A DNA stretch of 64,000 bases, taken from positions 1 through 64,000 of the forward strand of contig JAUVVG010000022.1 in the NCBI GenBank assembly GCA_030604735.1, in the 5' to 3' direction. A model generated the notes under the pieces. The model saw nothing but the letters and a program-made list of their open reading frames with translations, was not told the origin of the DNA and made no database searches. This document shows positions 52,982 through 64,000 of the stretch, piece by piece (position 1 is the first letter of the stretch; every line of letters begins with the position of its first letter). This stretch comes from Azoarcus sp. GTDB taxonomy: Bacteria; Pseudomonadota; Gammaproteobacteria; Burkholderiales; Rhodocyclaceae. Made by a program: the position numbers and the translations under genes.

Positions 52982-55225
52982 TCATTCCACGATCGTCACG
53001 GTCGCCGAGCCGGCAGCGGGGACCGAAGTCCGTTCGCCGTCCCGGGTGAAGACCAGACCATTGACGAACAGACTCGCGGTACCTGTCGCGCCCGGCCGGA
53101 CCTGGAAAGCGATCGCGACGCTGCTCGGCAAACTGCCGGCCGACAACGCGACCGATCCCTGCCCAGCCGTAGCCCCGGAGAAGCCGATCGGCTCGAGCAG
53201 CGCGGCGTCGTAGTCGAACTCGAGCACCGCGCCGTCGTGACGTCCGCTGCCCTGGACGTTGAGCGTCAGCGTTAGGGTCGATCCGGCCATGGCGGACGCT
53301 GGCGCAGCGATCTCGACCGCAACATCGCGAGGTGGCCCATCGGCCTCGACTTGGGGCAAGGGTTCGACCGATATGCCCGGCGTGAACAAGGCCGCCGAAT
53401 CGACCGCGCCTGTTCCACGCAGTGCAAGACTGTCCGGCTCGGTCGGACCGATACGCAAAGCATCGGCGCCGACCCGGGCCTCGGTACCGGCCGGAAGGTG
53501 GTCACGGGCGAACACCGGCGGGGTCACATTGCGGATGATCCGCGGCGTGATCAGCAACACGATCTCGGTCTGCTGTCCGCTATTGCGCCGCGCCGAAAAG
53601 AGCGGCCCGAGCACCGGCAGGTCGCCGATGCCGGGGATGCTGCGCGCGCTGCGACGCTCCTCATCGTTGATCAGGCCGGCCAGCACCTGGGTTTCGCCAT
53701 TGCGCAAGCGCAGCTCGGTGTTGGCGCTGCGGGTGCCGATCTGGTAGGCCAACGAATCCTGCGGGCCGATGACCTCGCGCACGATACTGCTGACCTCGAG
53801 CGCGATCTTGATCGCGACCTCGTCATCGAGGGTGACGCTGGGCTCCACATCGAGCTTGAGGCCGACATCGATGTAACTGACCGAGGCCGACACCCCGACG
53901 TTGGCTGTGGAGGTGGTGGTGAACACCGGCAGGCGCTCGCCGATATGGATCCGCGCTTCCGCACGATTCTTGGCCCGAATGCGCGGATTGGCAAGCAAGG
54001 CGGTGTCGCCGTCTTCCTGACGGAGCCGCAACACCGCGGCTGGATTCGACACGAAGGGGACGAACCCTGTGCCGCTGCGCAGGCTCGCGAAACCTTCGAC
54101 CAAGGGGCCCGCGCTTCCGGGCGCAGCGGCTGTCCCTTGCAACACCCCGAACCCGACCTGATCTGGAAACTCGATGCCGAGATGACGTAGCTTGTTGCGG
54201 CTGACCTCCAGCACTTCGACTTCCAGCATGACCTCGGCCTCGGCCACGTCGAGCGCGGCGAGCAGGCGCTCGGCCAGATGTACCGCCTGCGGGGTGTCCT
54301 TGATCACCACCAGGTTGAGCTTTTCGTCTACGAAGACGTCGCGCACCTTGACGATCTGCTTGAGCAGGGTCTCGGCCTGCTTGACGTCGGCATGGGCGAG
54401 ATAGAAGCTGCGCGATACCAGATCCTGATACTCGCGCTGCTTGGCGGGTGTCGCCGGATAGATCAGCACCGAATTGGCGTTGAGCAGTTTGCGCTCGATC
54501 TGCTGGGTCGCCGCGATCAGGCGGATGACGTCGTCCACCGTGGTATCGCGCACCACCAGGCTGACCAGCGCATCCTCGCGCAGGTCGCTGTCGAGCACGA
54601 AGTTGAGTCCGGCCGCCTGGGACAAGGCTTCGAATACCACGCGCAGCGGCGCGTCTCTGAAGGTGAGATTCACCTGCTTGGCCAAGGGACCGCTCAGGGT
54701 TTCGACTGGAAATCGCTGCAGACGCCGCTCATCGACCTCGCGCAACAGGCGCCGTGCACCCGGATGGGCCGGCACCTCGGCGAGCACGGACCGCGACAGT
54801 CGCTCGGCGAGATCCAGGTCTCCCCGCGAGAGCGCCACATCGGCCTCGCCCAGGCGTGAAAAACGACGACGCTCGTCGATCAGCGCATCCAGCCCTGTGC
54901 GGGCCCGGGGGTGCTGCGGATCGACCCGCAACACGTCGCGATAGCGCATCTCGGCGCGCTCGAAATCGGCGATTGCGATCGATTGCTCGGCCGATGCGAG
55001 CAAGTTAGCGATGAGTCCGTCACGGTGGCGAAGGTAATCGGCCCGCAGCTCCGGGTCACGCGGCGCCTGGGCCATGGCCGACTCGAGGATGGCCAGATTG
55101 GTGAACGGATCGGCCGCAGGGTCGAGCACCACCGACTGGCGCACCGGATTGACGACGCACGCGGACAGCAGCACGGCCGCAAGGCACGCCAGCGTCACAC
55201 GCGCAGTGTCATTGATATTGTTCAT
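52982..55225 (-). CDS. GspD/PilQ/MshL-like secretin lipoprotein with cohesin-like C-terminus
   Basis: The 747-residue precursor has a lipobox (LLSAC, Cys23) and TPR-like helices (about 50-170). A secretin N0/STN domain (about 185-260) has LRVVFEALSQAAGLNFVLDSDL. The secretin domain (about 400-600) has LLANPRIRAKNRAEARIHIGERLPVF and NGETQVLAGLINDEERRSARSIPGIGDLPVLGPLF (in pieces). The last ~110 residues resemble a cohesin/Ig-like domain (VLEFDYDAALLEPIGFS). It would form the outer-membrane pore. Its start overlaps the previous gene's stop by 17 bases. Confidence 0.92.
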   Translation of the reverse strand: MNNINDTARVTLACLAAVLLSACVVNPVRQSVVLDPAADPFTNLAILESAMAQAPRDPELRADYLRHRDGLIANLLASAEQSIAIADFERAEMRYRDVLRVDPQHPRARTGLDALIDERRRFSRLGEADVALSRGDLDLAERLSRSVLAEVPAHPGARRLLREVDERRLQRFPVETLSGPLAKQVNLTFRDAPLRVVFEALSQAAGLNFVLDSDLREDALVSLVVRDTTVDDVIRLIAATQQIERKLLNANSVLIYPATPAKQREYQDLVSRSFYLAHADVKQAETLLKQIVKVRDVFVDEKLNLVVIKDTPQAVHLAERLLAALDVAEAEVMLEVEVLEVSRNKLRHLGIEFPDQVGFGVLQGTAAAPGSAGPLVEGFASLRSGTGFVPFVSNPAAVLRLRQEDGDTALLANPRIRAKNRAEARIHIGERLPVFTTTSTANVGVSASVSYIDVGLKLDVEPSVTLDDEVAIKIALEVSSIVREVIGPQDSLAYQIGTRSANTELRLRNGETQVLAGLINDEERRSARSIPGIGDLPVLGPLFSARRNSGQQTEIVLLITPRIIRNVTPPVFARDHLPAGTEARVGADALRIGPTEPDSLALRGTGAVDSAALFTPGISVEPLPQVEADGPPRDVAVEIAAPASAMAGSTLTLTLNVQGSGRHDGAVLEFDYDAALLEPIGFSGATAGQGSVALSAGSLPSSVAIAFQVRPGATGTASLFVNGLVFTRDGERTSVPAAGSATVTIVE

Positions 55226-55724
55226 GGTTCAGGATACCGATCAGTTGGCGCTGCATCAAAGGCAGGTAAGTGAACTCCACCTCGGTCGCCGTAATCCGTT
55301 CGACCCGATAAAGCTCTCCAATGCGCTGGCGTGCTCTCACGATGTGCACCTCGTCGCCCTCCGTGAGTATAACGGCCCGCCCACCGGCCTCTTGAATCTC
55401 TCCGACATACACGAATGGCAATGGCGGAGCAGACGGGGGTTGCGAATCGAAAGGCACGGACGAAATCGGCTGCGGCGGCGCGGCAATGATAATCGGTTGA
55501 AAAAGGGCTGCCCCCCACGCCGGCCAAGCTTCCCGCTGAATCGCGAGTCCGCCGGAAGTCATCGCGCTAGGCGACTCGCTGTGCCGGATCGCGCCACCGG
55601 CGCTCACCGGACTACGCTCGCCGGCCACCCGGTCACCCGGGCTGTCATCGGTGACGACTGCCCACCAACTGGCCGCGAGCGTGGCAGCCAGCGCGATGCC
55701 GAGGACGAGCGAGCGTCGATTCAT
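55209..55724 (-). CDS. PilP/GspC-like inner-membrane linker protein
   Basis: The 171-residue protein has an N-terminal membrane anchor (about 7-24), a Pro/Ser-rich spacer and a C-terminal small beta domain (about 100-170) with PPLPFVYVGEIQEAGGRAVILTEGDEVHIVRARQRIGE. This matches the homology region of PilP/GspC proteins that contact the secretin. Position between the PilO-like gene and the secretin supports this. Sequence conservation is low, so the name is by context and fold pattern. Confidence 0.75.
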   Translation of the reverse strand: MNRRSLVLGIALAATLAASWWAVVTDDSPGDRVAGERSPVSAGGAIRHSESPSAMTSGGLAIQREAWPAWGAALFQPIIIAAPPQPISSVPFDSQPPSAPPLPFVYVGEIQEAGGRAVILTEGDEVHIVRARQRIGELYRVERITATEVEFTYLPLMQRQLIGILNHEQYQ

Positions 55725-56278
55725 GGCGAGCGTCTCGCGAACACGACAAACCGCAGGTCCGCATCGACCAGACCGAACTCCTCATCATTGCGACGAATCG
55801 CGACCGACTCGAGCGCCAGTTCCGGCAACTCGGCAAGCGCCTCGCTCAACCAGGCATAGAGTTGGCCGTAATCGCCGCTCACCGGCAAAGCGAGGCTCAC
55901 CCGCAACAGCGGTGCTCCGGCCTCGTCGCCCACACGATAATCGGTTCGCTCGTAAGCGAGCGCATGCCTGTCGGCGAGAAAGTGGAGCCGCGTCAGTGTG
56001 CGCGGCAGCGCGGTGACATCCGGAAAGCGCGCGTAGAAGCTCGGGACATCCTGGCCGGATCGAACCCCATCGGCGGGCGCCTCGCCCGCCGTGAGCGCAC
56101 GCGCCAACCGGGTCCGCTCGGATACCAGCGCGTCGTACCGGGCATCGAGATAACGATGACCTCCGATAAACGCCACCACCGCCGCAACCAGTAGCATCAG
56201 CCCCAGACCACCGACCCAGCCCGCGCGCATTAGCGTCCGTCGAAAGACTGCGGCAAACATCACGTCGCCGGAGCTCAT
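55721..56278 (-). CDS. PilO/GspM-like membrane protein
   Basis: The 185-residue protein from ATG 56278 has one membrane helix (about 20-40), a coiled coil (ARYDALVSERTRLARAL) and a ferredoxin-like periplasmic domain with RLHFLADRHALAYERTDYRV and LPVSGDYGQLYAWLSEALAELPELALESV. This is the PilO/GspM layout. The start overlaps the stop of the PilN-like gene as ATGA, which decided the start. Confidence 0.8.
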   Translation of the reverse strand: MSSGDVMFAAVFRRTLMRAGWVGGLGLMLLVAAVVAFIGGHRYLDARYDALVSERTRLARALTAGEAPADGVRSGQDVPSFYARFPDVTALPRTLTRLHFLADRHALAYERTDYRVGDEAGAPLLRVSLALPVSGDYGQLYAWLSEALAELPELALESVAIRRNDEEFGLVDADLRFVVFARRSP

Positions 56279-56826
56279 TGTCCACCTCCCGCAGAACCCC
56301 ATTGGGCCGTCATCGTGAAGCGCAGCAACCCGGCTCCGCTGTCGGAGGTCCATTCGTGATTCTCGACCACGACGTTGCGGAGAAAACCACCGGCCTGCAC
56401 CAGATCGACGTAATCGAAGGCTAGATCCAACGTGCGGGCCTCCCCAACCAGGCGAAGGCTGCCACGGCCGGCGTCAGCAACGAGTTCACGCACCGCGACG
56501 CCATCGATGCGCGCATTGGCTAGTTCGGCGAACACCATGGCCCATGGTGCATTGAGCTCGGCAGCCACCTTACGCGCCGGCTCGACCGCCTGCACTGGCA
56601 ACGGCGCTGTCGGTGAAGCGCCTCGCAACGCGCGCACCTGCTCGCGCTGCTGGGCCACGGACGCCTCGAGCCGCTCCAGCGGCGAGCGCTCGCTATACAA
56701 CGAGTAAGCCGCCGCGCCGAGTGACGCGATGCCGAACACCAGCCCCGCCCATGCCAGCCAACCAGGACGACGCGGCAGGCGGACGAAATCCATCGCAATC
56801 GGGGCGGGTGCGTTGCGGCGCGGCAT
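56275..56826 (-). CDS. PilN/GspL C-terminal-like membrane protein
   Basis: The 183-residue protein from ATG 56826 starts MPRRNAPAPIAMDFVRLPRR. It has a membrane helix (about 25-43), a coiled coil (ERSPLERLEASVAQQREQVRAL) and a ferredoxin-like domain with LNAPWAMVFAELANARIDGVAVREL. This is the PilN layout, including the short cytoplasmic peptide that binds PilM. Start and upstream stop overlap as TGATG. Confidence 0.8.
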   Translation of the reverse strand: MPRRNAPAPIAMDFVRLPRRPGWLAWAGLVFGIASLGAAAYSLYSERSPLERLEASVAQQREQVRALRGASPTAPLPVQAVEPARKVAAELNAPWAMVFAELANARIDGVAVRELVADAGRGSLRLVGEARTLDLAFDYVDLVQAGGFLRNVVVENHEWTSDSGAGLLRFTMTAQWGSAGGGQ

Positions 56827-57663
56827 CAGGTCGCCCCTCCACATCGTTCGATCTTCCAAGCGCTCGGGAGCGCCGATTCGACCCCGGAGGCGCCGACCGT
56901 ACCGACCCCATACAACACACCGGCCGGTACCCCCTTGGGAGGTGCACCCGAAGCGTGGGCAAACGACCAGGCTTCCAGCGCCCGCGCGACGGTCACACCC
57001 ACCTCCCCGTCCGAAATCGGCAGGCTGCGAATCGCCAGCCATTGGCCATCGCGCCACAAGCCGAGCATCAGCCGCGCCCCGCGGGCGATGGCAAGCGCGC
57101 CCAGCACCCCTTTCGGTTCCTTGAATCGCCGATGCAGATGGTTGTATTGGGTGACGAAATCGCCGGACATGCCCACGAGCCGCAGTCTATGTTGGCGGAC
57201 GAAGGCCTGTACCGCACTGACCAGCGCAACAGGCACGGCACAGGCCAACACCCGCCGGGTAACGCTGTCGCAATCGAGGGCGAACTGCCATTCGGGCGAG
57301 GCGATCCCATGCACTTCACGAAATCTCAAGCCCAGGTAGGCCTCGCACTCTGCGCGGCTCGAGACACCTGCCGGCCACTCGACCACGAGATGCCTCAACC
57401 AGCCGTCACCGAACACGACCCTTATGCCGGCACCGCGCGCAAGCGAGCTGGCATCGAGCTGGGACAGATGCACTGCCGGCGAGGCGTCCAATGGCTGACG
57501 GATCACCCGACCAGGCGCGACCAGCACCCACGCCTCGGCATCGAGCAACAAGGTCACCTCCTTGTCCTTCGCCCGGGCATAGGCCTGTACCATGGTGTCG
57601 GGCCGGGGCGCTGGAGCACCCACGTCGCCGGTCGCGTCCCTGGTCCGCCCGGCAATGCGTGGC

Positions 57664-57671
<8 letters not shown>
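56826..57671 (-). CDS. PilM/GspL N-terminal-like cytoplasmic protein
   Basis: The 281-residue product lacks membrane helices. It has an actin-like/PilM-type pattern: a weak GHLSQ-like region, AYLGLRFREVHG, and an alternating beta/alpha body with LVSAVQAFVRQHRLRLVGM. The classical PilM ATP-binding motifs are not obvious, so it may be a divergent scaffold. Assignment rests mainly on its place between gspE and the PilN-like gene. The start at 57671 overlaps the gspE stop. Confidence 0.65.
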
Positions 57672-59366
<1,695 letters not shown>

Positions 59367-59370
<4 letters not shown>

Positions 59371-60545
59371 CCGATGACCTCTGCCAACTGGAAAATGGGC
59401 AGATACATCAGCACGATGATCAGCCCGATGGTACAGCCTATGAACAACATCAGGAGCGGCCCAAACAGGCGCGTCAGCCATTCGATCTCACGCGCAGTGT
59501 AGTCCTCGTGGAACTCGGCGGCACGGGTCAACATGTTGCCCAGGCTCCCCGAGCGCTCACCGATGGTGAGCATGTGTTGAGCGACCCGGGTCGCCAGTCC
59601 GCACTCGGCGAGCGTGGCGGTAAAGCCCTTGCCTTCCCGGATCAGCTCGATCGCCAGCTGCAGGTTGCCACGCAATGCCGGCGACAGTAGACCCGACACC
59701 ATGGTCAGCGCGGTCACCGCAGGGATGCCACCCGCCAGCAACATGCCGAGGGTGCGGTAGAAACGCGCCAACTCGAACACCTTCAGCCGCCTGCCAGCGG
59801 CCGGGATCTTCCAGACCAGTTGTCCGAGCGAGGCCTTCAGGGCCGGACTGCGCACAGCGGCCGCCAGACCGAAACCCAGTGCCGCCAGACCTAGCGCGAT
59901 TCCCAGCGCGTTCGCCTGCACGGCCTGGCCCCAGTCGAGCAGCACCCGCGACAAAAAAGGCAGATCTCCGGTCAGGTCGTCGAAGATATGGGCGAAACGG
60001 GGCACCACATAGCCAAGCAAGAAGAGGATCACGAGGCTACCGACACCGAGCAGCAGGACCGGATAGATCGCCGCGCCGACCAGTTTTCCGCGCAGGGTCT
60101 CGAGCTGCTGCTGATAGGCGATATAGCGTTCGAGCGCGCTCTCGAGATCGCTGGTACGTTCCGCCGCCCGCATGATTGCGACATATAGTTCGGGAAAGGC
60201 ATGCGGCGCGGCCGCCAGCGCGCTGGAGAGGGTGCGGCCCTCGTTCAGTGCGGTATGAATGCCTTCGAGTACGGCTCTCACCCCCGCCCGCCCCTCGTTC
60301 TCGTGCAAGGCCTCGACCGCTTCGGACAACGGGATGCCGGCCCGCAACAGGGCCAGTAACTCCTGATTGAACAACAGCAGCGGAAAACGGCCCCGCCGCC
60401 CCTGCCGACCGCCCTGGCGATGCAGGGACAGAACCGAAAGCCCTCTTGCTGCAGCCAGTGCACGCGCCTCGCTCTCGCTGCCCGCCTCGAGGTCGGTTTC
60501 GACTACGTCGGAATCGGGCCCGATGGCCTTGATGCGATAGCGCAT
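59367..60545 (-). CDS. gspF: GspF/PilC-type inner-membrane platform protein
   Basis: GspF is the polytopic platform protein of the secretion machine. The 392-residue product has two homologous GspF domains (about 60-185 and 265-385) and three membrane helices. Conserved blocks are LFNQELLALLRAGIPLSEAVEAL, AIYPVLLLGVGSLVILFLLGYVVPRF, ARFYRTLGMLLAGGIPAVTAL and the final PLLMLFIGCTIGLIIVLMYLPIF. GGAGGG precedes the ATG. It is the first gene of the minus-strand cluster. Confidence 0.93.
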
Positions 60546-60924
60546 CTAGCATCGCCCTCCACCGCCAGAACAGCCGCGATAGGACGAACCCCACCCTCGG
60601 CAACGACGGCCGAATTGCAGGGGGGAGGCAACCGGGTCAATGCGCATGATCGCTCCAACGCTTGATGCTTGCATTCGGTCGGTCAACGGCATGGACGCGC
60701 TTCGCTTGAGTACCGATCATGAGCATTATCGCAACAGAATGCCTCAGCATTACTTGATGCTTGAAGAATAGCGGCGAATTCAGACACCGTCCACGGCGGG
60801 TGGATCAACCAAGACCTGGGCCACGATTCCGCGCGGCAAGCACCGCTGCAAAGTACCCCCTATAATGAAATATAGGCATCCATGACCGCGAAGTTGGACA
60901 ACGCTTCGGACTACAGGGAATCGA
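60546..60924. promoter_or_regulatory. Divergent control region between gspF and gspG
   Basis: No gene is visible in these 379 bases. A consensus -10 TATAAT lies on the plus strand at 60861-60866, about 60 bases before gspG, with no good -35. CTTGATGCTTG occurs twice (60661 and 60753) as an 11-base direct repeat 92 bases apart. No promoter for gspF was recognised. Confidence 0.4.
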
Positions 60925-61359
60925 ATGACACGCAATCGACGGATAGACATGATGCGCAGCACCGGTTTCACGCTCATCGAGCTGCTGATCGTGCTCGCGA
61001 TACTCGGCCTGCTGGCCGGCCTAGTCGGACCGCGCGTTCTCAGCCAGCTGGATGGCGCCAAGAGCAAGACCGCCGCGGTACAGATCAAGGATCTCGAACA
61101 GGCAGCAGATCTTTTCAGAATCGATGTCGGCCGCTTTCCCTCCAAAGAGGAAGGGCTGCAGGCGTTGGTGACCAATCCAGGCAACCTGCGTGGCTGGAAC
61201 GGGCCCTATCTTCGCCGCGGCCTGCCTGCCGATCCCTGGGGCAACCCCTACCGCTATCAGTCACCCGGCCGCTTCGGCGACATCGACATCTACAGCTATG
61301 GCGCAGACAACGCACCTGGAGGATCCGGCGAGAATGCCGACGTCGGCAACTGGCAGTGA
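60925..61359 (+). CDS. gspG: Type II secretion major pseudopilin GspG
   Basis: This is a classical GspG (144 aa). The prepilin motif is STG/FTLIELLIVLAILGLLAGL with Glu5. The family core is GPRVLSQLDGAKSKTAAVQIKDLEQAADLFRIDVGRFPSKEEGLQALV and WNGPYLRRGLPADPWGNPYRYQSPG (in pieces). The calcium-site region SYGADNAPGGSGENADVGNW is also present. It would polymerise into the pseudopilus of the machine encoded on the other strand. ATG 60925 has GGGA upstream; ATG 60949 would give a shorter, more typical leader. Confidence 0.95.
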   Translation: MTRNRRIDMMRSTGFTLIELLIVLAILGLLAGLVGPRVLSQLDGAKSKTAAVQIKDLEQAADLFRIDVGRFPSKEEGLQALVTNPGNLRGWNGPYLRRGLPADPWGNPYRYQSPGRFGDIDIYSYGADNAPGGSGENADVGNWQ

Positions 61360-61383
61360 TCAACGTTAAAGCTATGTTTTAAA

Positions 61384-61419
61384 AACAATGATGCCGCTCG
61401 CAAGAACGGCATCATTGTT
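61384..61419 (-). terminator. Terminator between gspG and the ATPase gene
   Basis: AACAATGATGCCG and CGGCATCATTGTT form a perfect 13-bp stem with a 10-base loop. On the minus strand the stem is followed by TTT and A-rich sequence, so it best serves the incoming ATPase transcript. It can also stop gspG transcripts. Confidence 0.8.
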
Positions 61420-61517
61420 CGGGGAGTAACCAGTACCCAGCGGCGTTCTTCCGGCGTCAGAAAGCCTCGATTCCGGCCTTCTGGAAGTAAACCAGCCGCT
61501 TCAGGTTGTAGCCTGGT

Positions 61518-64000
61518 TCATCTGTGCCACTTGCGCGCCACCCATCGCAAGCCTTCCAGCCACATGCAACCCAACAGCACCAGAACCGCACTCAGCGTGA
61601 ACCCGGCGGACGACGGCGCCGCGAGTCCGAGAATCGTAGGCAATGGCGGCACAAAGAGCACCGTGGTCAGTACGACAACCATCGCCACGAACAGTCGGCC
61701 GATCCACGGATTCTTGCGCACTGCCTCGAGTGTCGGCTGCGCCGGATCCCGGCTCGCACCAATCAGCACGAACACCATCAACATGAGCGCGGCGAACACC
61801 GCCAGCCGGCTCTCGCCGGCAGGCCATCCCCGTGCGATCGCCCAGGCGTGACCAGCGAGCAGGATCGCCGCCGTGCCAGCGCCCTGGACCAGGGCGAGTG
61901 CGGCGTTGCCGAAACCGAAGGGCGTATCGGTCACCGCTCGGGGTGGCCGGCTCATGACGTCGTCGGCCTCGGGCTCGGCCTCGAAAACGATCGAGCAGGC
62001 CGGATCGATGACGAACTGCAGCAGCACGATGTGCACCGGCAACAGCAGCACCGGCCAGGCCAGCAGCGCCGGCACCAGCGCCAGCGCAATCACCGGCACA
62101 TGCACGGCGAAGATGAAGCGCGCGGCTTTGCACAAGTTGTCATAGATTCGCCGACCCTGCCGCAGCGCGGCCGTGATGCTGGCAAAGCTGTCATCGAGCA
62201 AGACCAGCGCGGCCGCCTCGCGCGCGACGTCGGTGCCCCGCCCACCCATGGCGATGCCGACATTGGCCGCCTTCAACGCGGGCGCATCATTGACACCGTC
62301 GCCAGTCATCGCGACCACCTCGCCGTTGGCCTGGAGCAATTGGACCAGGCGTAGCTTGTGTTCGGGCTGCAGGCGAGCGCACAGATCCACCTTGGCCAGT
62401 CGTGCGCGCAAAGCCTCGTCATCGAGACTGGAAAGCTCGGCACCGGTGAGCACCGCCGGCCGATCGCTCAGGCCGAGCTGGTCAGCCAGCGCCTTTGCGG
62501 TGGCGGGATGGTCGCCAGTCATCATGATCACGCGCACGCCAGCGGAGCGACATTCGGCAATGGCCGCGGGTACCTCGTGACGCGGCGGATCGACGAAACC
62601 AAGCAGGCCGAGGAAGGTGAAATCGAAATCGTGCTGGCTCGTCGGCGGAGCCGCCCCCTGCCAGCTTCCGCGCGCCACGGCGATCACGCGCAGGCCTCGC
62701 TCGGCCATTCGCTCAACCTCCGTGCGGATCGCGGCGGCTATCTCGATGGTCAGGTGGCACAGGTCGACGACCGCCTCCGGCGCGCCCTTGGTCGCCAGCA
62801 AGTGCTGCGCGGGCGCGTGGACCGGGAAAACACGCGTCATCGCCAGGATCTGGGGTGAGAGCGGATAGTCGAACGCCGGCACCAACTCGTCATGGACATG
62901 TTCGGTTCCGGTCAGCCAGCGTCGGCCAAATGTGCCGACTGCCTTTTCCATGGGATCGAACGGATCGACGGGAGTGGCGAGCATCGCGAATTCGACCAGT
63001 TCGTGAAAGCCTTCCGGCAGTGCGTCGGCGTCGTCGCATTCGACTGCGTCGGCGGCGTCGAATCGTTCGAAGTGGGTTTCTTCAGCGAGTAGTTCCCGGG
63101 CCACCGCGAGTTCGGCCACCTCCATGCGGTTCTGCGTGAGTGTCCCGGTCTTGTCGACGGCGAGCACGGTGATTGCCCCGAGCGCCTCGATGGCGGAGAC
63201 CTGGCGCGTCAGCACCTTGCGCTGAGACATGCGCCAGGCACCGAGCGCCAGAAACACGGCCAGGATGACTGGAATCTCCTCGGGCAGGATGGCCATCGCC
63301 AGTGCAATGCCCGACAGCAGGCTCGTCAGGGCGCCCTGGCCCGCCCACAGCCATCCGATCAGCACTAGCGCGGTGGCAAGGGCGAGACCGAGTGCGGCGA
63401 GGCGACGTACCAACACAGCCGATGCCCTCTGCAGGGCGGAGGGCGCGGTCGCTGTCCCCGCGAGTGTCCGCCCGATCCGACCGACCTCAGTGTCGGCGCC
63501 GACGGAGGTCACCTCTGCAAGTGCCATACCCTGGGTGACCACCGTGCTGGCGAACACTTGCGAGCGTGCCGTGCCGTCCTGAAGATCTTCGGCCTGCGCC
63601 GGATCGGGTGGAAATTTCTGCGCCGGAACGGGTTCTCCCGTCAGGATCGATTCGTCGACCGCCAGCCGTCCTTCCTGCAAGCAGGCGTCGGCGGCCACCC
63701 GGTCGCCCTCACGCAACACGAGCAGGTCACCCCGAACCACGTCACGCCCGGCAATGCGGCGCTCGACGCCGTCACGGATCACCAGTGCGCGCGGGGAGGA
63801 CAACTCGCGTAGCGCCTCCAGCGCGCGCTGTGTGCGACGCTGCTGCACGACGGTGATGCCGATCACGATGAAGACGAAACTCAGCAGGAAGATCGCTTCG
63901 CCACGGTCACCGAGAGCGAGATAGGTCCCGCCGGCGATCAGCAACATCAGCAGCATCGGCTCGGCCAGCACGCCGAGTGCAATCGCGGCGAGCGACTTCG
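61518..64000 (-). CDS. P-type (P2-like) cation-transporting ATPase, N-terminus outside the window
   Basis: This is an integral-membrane ion pump of the P2 type, with at least 826 residues visible. Seen are the actuator motif LAVDESILTGEPVP, the M4 ion-site motif PEEIPV, the phosphorylation motif DKTGTLTQNRMEV and FVDPPRHEVPAAIAECRSAGVRVIMMTGDHPATA (in pieces). The hinge reads MTGDGVNDAPALKAANVGIAM, and the C-terminal membrane helices follow. The PEEIPV core and overall layout fit calcium- or manganese-type pumps, but the ion cannot be assigned. The frame stays open to the window edge (KSLAAIALGVLAEPMLL), so the annotated start is artificial. Confidence 0.92.
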   Translation of the reverse strand, partial: KSLAAIALGVLAEPMLLMLLIAGGTYLALGDRGEAIFLLSFVFIVIGITVVQQRRTQRALEALRELSSPRALVIRDGVERRIAGRDVVRGDLLVLREGDRVAADACLQEGRLAVDESILTGEPVPAQKFPPDPAQAEDLQDGTARSQVFASTVVTQGMALAEVTSVGADTEVGRIGRTLAGTATAPSALQRASAVLVRRLAALGLALATALVLIGWLWAGQGALTSLLSGIALAMAILPEEIPVILAVFLALGAWRMSQRKVLTRQVSAIEALGAITVLAVDKTGTLTQNRMEVAELAVARELLAEETHFERFDAADAVECDDADALPEGFHELVEFAMLATPVDPFDPMEKAVGTFGRRWLTGTEHVHDELVPAFDYPLSPQILAMTRVFPVHAPAQHLLATKGAPEAVVDLCHLTIEIAAAIRTEVERMAERGLRVIAVARGSWQGAAPPTSQHDFDFTFLGLLGFVDPPRHEVPAAIAECRSAGVRVIMMTGDHPATAKALADQLGLSDRPAVLTGAELSSLDDEALRARLAKVDLCARLQPEHKLRLVQLLQANGEVVAMTGDGVNDAPALKAANVGIAMGGRGTDVAREAAALVLLDDSFASITAALRQGRRIYDNLCKAARFIFAVHVPVIALALVPALLAWPVLLLPVHIVLLQFVIDPACSIVFEAEPEADDVMSRPPRAVTDTPFGFGNAALALVQGAGTAAILLAGHAWAIARGWPAGESRLAVFAALMLMVFVLIGASRDPAQPTLEAVRKNPWIGRLFVAMVVVLTTVLFVPPLPTILGLAAPSSAGFTLSAVLVLLGCMWLEGLRWVARKWHR

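Overview
This window looks like the chromosome of a GC-rich, polarly flagellated betaproteobacterium, probably of the Rhodocyclales (Azoarcus/Thauera-like). That assignment is inferred from gene content and order, not from a marker gene. The supporting features are an FlrB/FlrC two-component system with sigma-54 promoters, FlhF and an FlhG-like protein, MotC/MotD stators, a PEP-CTERM protein, and a secretin/PilMNO/GspEF module of a kind common in betaproteobacteria.

Positions 1-2.3 kb are accessory DNA. They hold the end of an IS21-like insertion sequence, a small AlpA-type regulator gene cut by it, about 600 bases with no recognisable gene, and a complete P4-type tyrosine integrase whose start faces the 3' end of fliE.

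Positions 2.3-30.2 kb carry most of a flagellar regulon. On the minus strand are fliE and flrC-flrB; on the plus strand is fliFGHIJKLMNOPQR; then on the minus strand flgBCDEFG-HIJ and flgKL, followed by plus-strand flgA and flgMN. Sigma-54 (-24/-12) promoters precede fliE, fliF, flgB and flgK, with a weaker one before fliO. A sigma-28 promoter precedes flgM. A palindrome, CCGGCA-N5-TGCCGS with an AT-rich spacer, recurs at several flagellar control regions and is a candidate operator.

Positions 30.3-34.9 kb hold topoisomerase IV genes parE and parC, with a small unknown gene between them. Positions 35.0-45.8 kb return to motility: motD on the minus strand, an oppositely oriented chemoreceptor gene, then motC, fliA, flhG, flhF, flhA and flhB on the minus strand. 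The receptor gene splits motC from motD, and both the receptor gene and motD have their own sigma-28 promoters. The FlhG homologue keeps the N-terminal DQAxxLR helix but has lost a recognisable P-loop. Flagellin, cap, chemotaxis kinase and FleQ/FlrA genes are not in the window.

Positions 46.1-51.1 kb contain a DUF192 protein, an RluE-type pseudouridine synthase, a PEP-CTERM protein with a sigma-54 promoter and two nested inverted repeats, and a large secreted subtilisin-like protease. The protease leader carries a clear cyclic-di-GMP-I (GEMM) riboswitch. Positions 51.3-61.4 kb encode a type II secretion/type IV pilus-like machine: GspF, GspE, PilM-, PilN-, PilO- and PilP/GspC-like proteins, a secretin with a C-terminal cohesin-like region, and three pseudopilins on the minus strand, with a divergent classical GspG. 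The window ends inside a P-type cation ATPase gene. The main biological theme is the lifestyle switch: flagellar genes lie beside a c-di-GMP-sensing exoprotease leader, a sigma-54-controlled PEP-CTERM protein and a secretion machine.
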